DNA of 25,978 nucleotides from Clostridiales bacterium. GTDB lineage: Bacteria > Bacillota > Clostridia > Oscillospirales > Oscillospiraceae. The first letter of the stretch is position 1; the number at the start of each line of letters is the position of its first letter. Positions 21,091 through 25,978 of this stretch are shown here, in pieces. The DNA lies in assembly GCA_003525905.1 (NCBI GenBank), contig DQIA01000079.1, positions 8,266 through 34,243 of the forward strand. The letters are read 5' to 3'. A program made the position numbers and the translations under genes. The notes beneath the pieces were generated by a model. The model was not told the origin of the DNA, did not search any database, and saw only the letters and a program-made list of their open reading frames with translations.

Positions 21091-21408
21091 CAGACGCTGC
21101 AGGTTTTTATCGCTGCAGCGTCTCAGCGTGTCGAAAAACTCTTTTCGACACGCTGGAAGACTGCGAAAAAGTTCGGAAGGCAAGCAACTCGCACCCGTCG
21201 GCGTACAAAGGTACGGTAGGGTGCGAGTTGCGCAGTAAGTCAAAATCCATGTAAATCAAGAGATTTTTCGCTAAAAAGTTTGAAAATCCTAAATAATACG
21301 GAAAGTCCAAAACCAACGAATATCTCTAAAATGTTTTCCGGATTTTGACGGTTACGGACTTTTTCGACGGTCTCAGACGCTGCAGCCACGAAAAAGCTGC
21401 AGCGTCTT
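21091..21408. repeat. Palindromic MITE-like element between convergent operons
   Basis: The two ends are inverted copies of roughly 50 bp, each containing the same hairpin (AGACGCTGCAG with CTGCAGCGTCT; 21092-21123 and 21375-21407) followed inward by a GTCGAAAAA block. Inside lie a perfect 14-bp hairpin with arms 21124-21137 and 21142-21155, and a 13-bp hairpin with arms GCAACTCGCACCC (21184-21196) and 21219-21231. The loop of the latter holds a nested CGTAC-AAAG-GTACG. An AT-rich centre is bounded by GTCAAAATCC (21239-21248) and its reverse complement (21340-21349). There is no open reading frame of note. It looks like a non-autonomous mobile or structured repeat. Confidence 0.65.
21092..21123 (-). 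terminator. Probable terminator of the ABC exporter operon
   Basis: AGACGCTGCAG (21092-21102) and CTGCAGCGTCT (21113-21123) form an 11-bp stem. Read on the minus strand the T-rich GTTTTACTTTTT follows, inside the end of the kinase gene. Confidence 0.6.
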
Positions 21409-21418
21409 TGGTTTTATT
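21375..21418 (+). terminator. Probable terminator of the two-component operon
   Basis: AGACGCTGCAGC (21375-21386) and GCTGCAGCGTCT (21396-21407) form a perfect 12-bp stem, followed on the plus strand by TTGGTTTTATTT. The matching left hairpin at 21092-21123 has its T-rich side facing the minus strand (GTTTTACTTTTT), so it could end the opposing ABC exporter transcript. Confidence 0.7.
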
Positions 21419-23333
21419 TCTCCGGCTTTTTGCCGGTATAGAGCTGGTAATAGCGGCCCTTCTGGGCAATGAGGTCGTCGTGCGTGCCGCGCTCGATGAT
21501 GCGGCCCTGCTCAAGGACCATGATGCAGTCCGCGTTGCGCACCGTCGAAAGCCGGTGGGCGATGACGAACGTCGTGCGGCCCTTCATCAGGCCGTCCATA
21601 CCGGCCTGCACGAGCGCCTCCGTGCGCGTGTCGATGGAGGACGTCGCCTCGTCAAGGATCAGCACTGGCGGGTCTGCCACGGCGGCGCGCGCAATGGCAA
21701 GCAGCTGGCGCTGGCCCTGACTGAGGTTCGCGCCGTCGCTCGTCAGCATGGTGTCATAGCCGTTCGGCAGGCGCTCGATGAAGCCGTCCGCATTGGCCAG
21801 CTTCGCCGCAGCGATGCATTCCTCGTCCGTAGCATCCAGACGGCCGTAGCGGATGTTCTCCATGACCGTGCCGGTGAACAGGTGCGTATCCTGCAGGACC
21901 ATGCCGAGGCTTCGGCGCAGGTCGTCCTTGCGAATTTTGTTGATATTGATGCCGTCATACCGGATCTTACCGTCCGCAATGTCATAGAAGCGGTTGATGA
22001 GGTTCGTGATCGTCGTCTTGCCTGCGCCCGTCGAGCCGACAAAGGCAATCTTCTGGCCCGGCGTCGCATAGAGATCGATGTTGTGCAGAACGATCTTCTC
22101 CGGTGTATAGCCGAAATCCACGTCATGGAACACCACGTCGCCCGCGAGCTTCGTATAGGTCACGGTGCCGTCCGCCTGATGCGGATGCTTCCACGCCCAC
22201 ACGCCGGTGCGCTTCTCGCTCTCGGTCAGCGTGCCGTCCGGATGCTCGACCGCGTTGACGAGCGTCACATAGCCCTCATCCGTCTCGGACTTTTCATCGA
22301 GCAGACGGAACACGCGCTCCGCACCGGCCATGGCCATGACGACGGAGTTCAGCTGCTGGCTGACCTGCGTGATGGGCTGGTTGAAGCTGCGGTTGAGCGT
22401 CATGAACGCCGCGAGCGTGCCGAGCGTCAGACCGACATAGCCATGCAGCGCCAGCGCCGCGCCCGCCACAACGCACAGCACGTAGCTGACGTTGCCGAGC
22501 TGGGCGTTGACCGGCATGAGGACGTTTGCATAGCTGTTAGCACGGCAGGAGCTGTCGCGCAGCTGCTCGTTGAGTTCGTTGAAGCGCTCGATGGCAGCCT
22601 GCTCGTGGTTGAAGACCTTCACGACCTTCTGGCCCTGCATCATTTCCTCGATGTAGCCGTTGACCTTGCCGAGGTCCTGCTGCTGCCGGACGAAGAACTT
22701 GCCGGACTTCCCGGCGATCTTCTTCGTGGCGAACAGCATCAGAGCCACCATGACAAGTGTCAGCAGCGTCAGCGGCACATTGAGCACGATCATGCTGACG
22801 AACACGCTCACGATGCTGATGATGCTGGAAAACAGCTGCGGCAGACTCTGGCCGATGAACTGGCGGAGCGTGTCGATATCGTTCGTATAGACGGACATGA
22901 TGTCGCCGTGGGAATGCGTGTCGAAATACGAGATAGGCAGGCTCTCCATATGGCCGAAGAGCTTTTCGCGGAAGTTGCGCATCGTGCCCTGCGAGACATT
23001 GACCATCAGGCGGGTATAGCCCCACGAGCACAGCACGCCGATGGCGTAGACCGCGCCGACCTGGATGAGCTTGTGCAGCAGCGGCGTGAAGTCCGTGCTG
23101 CCGCTCTCCAGCATGGGGGAAAGATAGCTGTCATAGAGCTTCTGCAGGAACAGCGTGCCATTCAGCTGGGCCAGCACCGTCAGGACGATGCAGATCACGA
23201 CGGCAAGGCAGTGCCACTTATAGTGCTTCAGGATGAAGGCCATGGTGCGGCGCATGGTCTTGCCGGTATTCTTCGGCCGTTCCGTGGCGTGCATCGCGCG
23301 CCCGCCGGGGCCGCGCATCGGTTTCGTCGCCAT
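21414..23333 (-). CDS. Heterodimeric ABC exporter subunit with the canonical ATP site
   Basis: This 639-residue half-transporter has an N-terminal membrane domain of six helices (about 50-350) and a C-terminal ATPase. Motifs are standard: Walker A GSTGAGKTT, signature LSQGQRQ, Walker B VLILDEATSSID with catalytic Glu, and switch His in VIAHRLSTV. The ATG at 23333 follows the stop of the partner by one base, with AAGGAGGGTG upstream inside that gene. An unusually long basic N-terminus (about 40 residues) with GPGGR precedes the first helix. With the partner it should form a multidrug- or lipid-type exporter such as BmrCD/LmrCD. The substrate is unknown. The membrane domain and ATPase are linked by an insertion near 325-360 containing GTLTESEKRTGVWAW. 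Confidence 0.95.
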   Translation of the reverse strand: MATKPMRGPGGRAMHATERPKNTGKTMRRTMAFILKHYKWHCLAVVICIVLTVLAQLNGTLFLQKLYDSYLSPMLESGSTDFTPLLHKLIQVGAVYAIGVLCSWGYTRLMVNVSQGTMRNFREKLFGHMESLPISYFDTHSHGDIMSVYTNDIDTLRQFIGQSLPQLFSSIISIVSVFVSMIVLNVPLTLLTLVMVALMLFATKKIAGKSGKFFVRQQQDLGKVNGYIEEMMQGQKVVKVFNHEQAAIERFNELNEQLRDSSCRANSYANVLMPVNAQLGNVSYVLCVVAGAALALHGYVGLTLGTLAAFMTLNRSFNQPITQVSQQLNSVVMAMAGAERVFRLLDEKSETDEGYVTLVNAVEHPDGTLTESEKRTGVWAWKHPHQADGTVTYTKLAGDVVFHDVDFGYTPEKIVLHNIDLYATPGQKIAFVGSTGAGKTTITNLINRFYDIADGKIRYDGININKIRKDDLRRSLGMVLQDTHLFTGTVMENIRYGRLDATDEECIAAAKLANADGFIERLPNGYDTMLTSDGANLSQGQRQLLAIARAAVADPPVLILDEATSSIDTRTEALVQAGMDGLMKGRTTFVIAHRLSTVRNADCIMVLEQGRIIERGTHDDLIAQKGRYYQLYTGKKPEK

Positions 23334-23334
23334 A

Positions 23335-25092
23335 TTATGCACCCTCCTTCTCGTCGAAGTCGCCGCCGCCCTGCGTCTGGCCCTGATAGACCTCCTGATA
23401 GATGCGGTTCGCGGCAAGCAGCTGCTCATGCGTGCCGAAGCCGTTGACGCGGCCCTCGTCCAGAACAAGGATGCGGTCGGCGTCCTGCACGCTGGAAATG
23501 CGCTGGGCAATGATGATCTTCGTCGTATTCGGGATCTCCTCGCGCAGGGCCTTGCGAATGCGCGCGTCCGTCGCGGTATCGACGGCGCTCGTCGAATCGT
23601 CGAGGATCAGAATTTTCGGCTTTTTCAGCAGGGCACGGGCAATGCACAGGCGCTGCTTCTGCCCGCCGGAGACATTCGTGCCGCCCTGCTCGATGTAGGT
23701 CTCATAGCCCTGCGGCATGGCTTGAATGAAATCGTCCGCGCAGGCAAGACGGCAGACACGCTCGCACTCCTCCTGCGTGGCCTCCGCGTTGCCCCAGCGG
23801 AGGTTTTCCAGGATCGTGCCGGAGAACAGCACGTTTTTCTGCAGCACGACCGCGACCTCGTCACGCAGCGTCGTCAGGTCATATTCACGCACATCGTGCC
23901 CGCCGACGCGAACACTGCCCTCCGATACATCGTACAGGCGGGAGATCAGGTTGACGAGGCTCGACTTCGCGCTGCCCGTACCGCCGAGGATGCCGATGGT
24001 CTGCCCGGCCTCGATGTGCAGGTCGATGTCCTGCAGGACGGGCTTGCCCTTGCCCTGCCGGTAGGAGAAGCTGACGTGGTCAAAATCCACGCTGCCGTCC
24101 GGAACGGCCGTGAGCGCCTGCGCCGGGCTGGTGAGGTCGGCCTTTTCGTTCAGCACCTCGCAGATGCGGCGGGCGCTTGCCACGCTCATGCTCATCATGA
24201 CAAAGATCATGGAGATCATCATCAGGCTCATGAGGATGCTCATGACATAGCTGAACAGGCTCATCAGGCCGCCCTCCGTGAAGCCTTCAAGCACGATGGC
24301 CTTTGCGCCGAGCCACGACAGGCCCAGCATGCTGCCGAACACCGTCAGCATCATCACGGGGTTGTTGAACGACACGTAGGTCTCCGCCTTTACGAACATG
24401 CGGTAGACGGCGTTGGCCGCTTTGTTGAACTTGCTGCGCTCATAATCCTCGCGCACGAAGGCCTTGACGACGCGGATGGCACCGACGTTCTCCTGCACGC
24501 TGGCGTTCAGATCGTCGTACTTCTTAAACACGCGGTTGAACGTGCCCGTCGCTTTGAAGATGATGAACGACAGCGCAGCCGCCAGAATCACGATGGCCAC
24601 AACGAAGATCATGCTCAGGCTGGCGTGAATGGAAAATGCCATGATGAGCGCCGTGATGAGCATGACAGGCGCGCGCACGCAGATACGCGTGATCATCTGA
24701 TAGGAGAGCTGCACGTTGCTGACGTCTGTCGTCAGGCGCGTGACAAGGCCCGCCGTGGAGAAGCGGTCGATGTTCGAGAACGAAAAGCTCTGGATGTTGG
24801 CAAACATGGCCTGCCGCAGATTCGCCGCGAAGCCTGTCGAAGCGATCGAGGCGAAGCGGCCCGCCAGAATGCCGCAGACAAGCGCACCGATGGCAACGGC
24901 CACCATGATCGCGCCGTAGTGCAGCACGGCCTGCATACCTGCCTGCCCGCCGACCTTGACGCCCTTGTCGATGATCTGGGACATCAGCATCGGCAGGAAC
25001 ATATCGGCCACGGCCTCCAGCGCAGAAAAAACGGGCGTGATGAACGTGACCCAGCGATACTGCTTCACCTGCGCCCCCAAGGTTTTCAGCAT
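23335..25092 (-). CDS. Heterodimeric ABC exporter subunit with the degenerate ATP site
   Basis: This 585-residue half-transporter has six membrane helices (about 15-310) and an ATPase. Walker A reads GGTGSAKSS (Ala for the usual Gly) and Walker B reads ILILDDSTSAVD, with Asp in place of the catalytic Glu. The switch residue is Gln (IIAQRIS) where His is usual. The signature VSGGQKQRL is intact. This is the standard asymmetry of heterodimeric exporters such as TM287/288 or LmrCD, in which one site binds but hardly hydrolyses ATP. The start follows AAGGAGGAATACC. It is the first gene of the operon, under a consensus promoter overlapped by a palindromic operator and divergent from a MarR regulator. 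Confidence 0.95.
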   Translation of the reverse strand: MLKTLGAQVKQYRWVTFITPVFSALEAVADMFLPMLMSQIIDKGVKVGGQAGMQAVLHYGAIMVAVAIGALVCGILAGRFASIASTGFAANLRQAMFANIQSFSFSNIDRFSTAGLVTRLTTDVSNVQLSYQMITRICVRAPVMLITALIMAFSIHASLSMIFVVAIVILAAALSFIIFKATGTFNRVFKKYDDLNASVQENVGAIRVVKAFVREDYERSKFNKAANAVYRMFVKAETYVSFNNPVMMLTVFGSMLGLSWLGAKAIVLEGFTEGGLMSLFSYVMSILMSLMMISMIFVMMSMSVASARRICEVLNEKADLTSPAQALTAVPDGSVDFDHVSFSYRQGKGKPVLQDIDLHIEAGQTIGILGGTGSAKSSLVNLISRLYDVSEGSVRVGGHDVREYDLTTLRDEVAVVLQKNVLFSGTILENLRWGNAEATQEECERVCRLACADDFIQAMPQGYETYIEQGGTNVSGGQKQRLCIARALLKKPKILILDDSTSAVDTATDARIRKALREEIPNTTKIIIAQRISSVQDADRILVLDEGRVNGFGTHEQLLAANRIYQEVYQGQTQGGGDFDEKEGA

Positions 25093-25116
25093 GGTATTCC
25101 TCCTTGCTTCAAATTG

Positions 25117-25128
25117 TTAGCATGCTAA
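25117..25128. promoter_or_regulatory. Palindromic operator at the ABC exporter promoter
   Basis: TTAGCATGCTAA is a perfect 12-bp palindrome directly adjoining, and sharing one base with, the -10 element of the exporter promoter. MarR proteins typically bind such sites, and a marR gene is divergently encoded 130 bp away. Repression by it is a strong inference. Confidence 0.7.
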
Positions 25129-25156
25129 TTATATGGCGATATCACTAAATTGTCAA
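25128..25156 (-). promoter_or_regulatory. Full-consensus sigma-A promoter of the ABC exporter
   Basis: On the minus strand TTGACA (25156-25151) and TATAAT (25133-25128) are separated by 17 bp, an exact consensus. Such a strong promoter would need tight repression, which fits the palindrome beside it. Confidence 0.92.
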
Positions 25157-25187
25157 TGGATTTTTTGTTAATTCTGTCATTCCACGG

Positions 25188-25216
25188 TTGACGGAGCCGC
25201 GATCCGGCGGTATAAT
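25188..25216 (+). promoter_or_regulatory. Sigma-A promoter of the MarR gene
   Basis: TTGACG (25188-25193) and TATAAT (25211-25216) are separated by 17 bp. The exporter palindrome is not repeated here. Confidence 0.85.
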
Positions 25217-25259
25217 AAGATTTATAAATTCCAAAAGCAGAAACGGAGGCGGAGCATCC

Positions 25260-25727
25260 ATGCAGCAGATGGAGCAGCCCATCGGCGGTGTCGTAAAATG
25301 TCTGTCCAATCAGATCCGCCGCCATCTGGACGCAGCGGCATCGGAGGCCGGGCTTGTAGAGCTGACCGGCACACAGGGCATGATCCTGCACTATCTGCTG
25401 CGCAACGAGGGCCGTTGCCTGACGCAGCGCGACGTGGAGCAGCGCTTCCAGCTGCGCGGTGCAACGCTCAGCCGCCTGTTTCAGCGCATGGAGGCCGCAG
25501 GCCTGCTCGAGCGCCGCGCAGTCTCCCGCGATCAGCGCTGCAAGCAGCTGCTTCCAACCGAAAAAGCACGCGCCATGCATGCACAGTTTGTTACCTGTCT
25601 GGATGAAACGGACCGCCTGCTTCTGCAGGGAATCCGGCCGGAGGACGAGGCTGTTTTCCGCAGCGTGTGCCTGCAGATGCTGGACAACCTCACGCAGCAG
25701 GATGCAGCAGGCCCGGCCACTCACTGA
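25260..25727 (+). CDS. MarR-family transcription regulator
   Basis: The 155-residue protein has the winged-helix fold of MarR regulators: helix 1-2 dimer region (VVKCLSNQIRRHLD), the GTQGMILHYLLRNEG helix, the recognition segment LTQRDVEQRFQLRGATLSRLFQRMEAAGLLERR, and a wing with DQRCKQLLPTEKA. It is divergently encoded from the ABC exporter and is probably its repressor, released by a small-molecule ligand (inference). I chose ATG 25260, set by GGAGGCGGAG, because the open frame further upstream runs through the promoter. The gene ends in a terminator that overlaps its stop codon. Confidence 0.93.
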   Translation: MQQMEQPIGGVVKCLSNQIRRHLDAAASEAGLVELTGTQGMILHYLLRNEGRCLTQRDVEQRFQLRGATLSRLFQRMEAAGLLERRAVSRDQRCKQLLPTEKARAMHAQFVTCLDETDRLLLQGIRPEDEAVFRSVCLQMLDNLTQQDAAGPATH

Positions 25728-25745
25728 GAGCAGCCGGGCTTTTTT
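25711..25745 (+). terminator. MarR gene terminator overlapping the stop
   Basis: GCCCGGC (25711-25717) and GCCGGGC (25733-25739) pair across a 15-nt loop containing the TGA stop, followed by six T's. The hairpin arm lies within the last codons. Confidence 0.8.
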
Positions 25746-25789
25746 GACAAGCTGAGCCAAGGGACTGCAGCTGCACCATATGGATCAGA

Positions 25790-25976
25790 AATGGAGCGTA
25801 TCTGCACCGATACGCTCCATTCACTATCTTATACTAGAATCTAATAAAAAGCTTTAAAAGCTTTTTATAGCGCCGAGGGCGCGTCAGATTCTGCATGAGA
25901 CGGCGCAGCGTGCGTCAGCACGATGCGAGTGTGCGTAGCACACGGGATTCCTGATGAAATGTTTTAATCAGGAATC
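25790..25976. repeat. Series of hairpins in a non-coding stretch
   Basis: At least five separate stem-loops lie in a row. 25790-25802 pairs with 25809-25821 (13 bp). ATAAAAAGC (25844-25852) pairs with 25860-25868. GCGCC-GAG-GGCGC spans 25870-25882. CGTGC-GTCA-GCACG spans 25909-25922. GTGTGC-GTA-GCACAC spans 25929-25943. GATTCCTGAT (25946-25955) pairs with 25967-25976. AGAATCT (25836-25842) and AGATTCT (25886-25892) close an outer stem around the second and third. No coding frame of note is present. It probably continues past the window and may be a structured RNA or a dispersed repeat. Confidence 0.6.
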
Positions 25977-25978
25977 AG

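Noticed and set aside
21345..25128. Two long plus-strand frames opposite the ABC exporter
   Set aside because: Antisense artefacts of GC-rich coding sequence; the exporter subunits account for the region.
25790..25978. CRISPR-like array
   Set aside because: The hairpins are of different sequence and there are no equal direct repeats with spacers.
1..25978. tRNA or rRNA genes, integrases or transposases
   Set aside because: I looked on both strands and saw none; no mobile-element protein is encoded here.

Overview
The window looks like a chromosomal segment from a fairly GC-rich member of the Firmicutes (class Clostridia; an Oscillospiraceae-type gut commensal is my best guess). This rests on strong AGGAGG-type ribosome binding sites, sigma-A promoters with 17-bp spacers, an rpsO-pnp gene order, a FeoA-FeoB-Cys-rich iron operon, SpoVT/AbrB, MarR and XRE regulators, a heterodimeric ABC exporter and secreted lipoprotein serpins. 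I could not run a search, so the taxonomic call is inference.

Layout. 0.2-1.2 kb (+): small membrane exporter-family protein and dCMP deaminase. 1.2-4.0 kb (+): rpsO with a structured leader, then pnp preceded by a very long leader hairpin. 4.1-5.1 kb (+): membrane-bound XRE regulator with a LiaF-like tail, convergent with uppP (5.2-6.1 kb, -). 6.2-8.6 kb (-): feoA-feoB-Cys-rich small protein behind a promoter with a palindromic operator. 8.7-10.4 kb (-): SpoVT/AbrB regulator, ABC ATPase and ABC-2 permease, joined by ATGA overlaps. 10.5-12.9 kb (-): two tandem lipoprotein serpins. 13.0-14.3 kb (-): ECF sigma factor and membrane anti-sigma-like protein. 14.5-17.5 kb (+): a frameshifted secreted protein, a secreted amidase and an L,D-transpeptidase lipoprotein. 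17.6-19.2 kb (-): YjdF-like membrane protein, PgsA-type phosphatidyltransferase and a zinc-ribbon mini-protein, all overlapping. 19.4-21.1 kb (+): two-component system with an intramembrane-type sensor. 21.1-21.4 kb: palindromic, MITE-like element between convergent operons. 21.4-25.1 kb (-): heterodimeric ABC exporter, divergent from a MarR regulator (25.3-25.7 kb, +). 25.75-25.98 kb: non-coding array of hairpins running off the window.

Most interesting unit. On the minus strand the order is sigma factor, anti-sigma-like protein, serpin, serpin. Just before the serpins lies a near-perfect ECF-type promoter (GGAACTT, 16 bp, TCTAA), although almost every other promoter here is of the sigma-A type. 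I infer a locus in which envelope or protease stress releases an ECF sigma factor that switches on surface-anchored protease inhibitors. Divergent from it is a low-GC block encoding secreted peptidoglycan-acting enzymes, which looks horizontally acquired.

Other themes are envelope maintenance (uppP, PgsA, LiaF-like sensor, amidase, L,D-transpeptidase) and export with local regulators (SpoVT/AbrB-ABC, MarR-ABC), each with a visible palindromic operator candidate.
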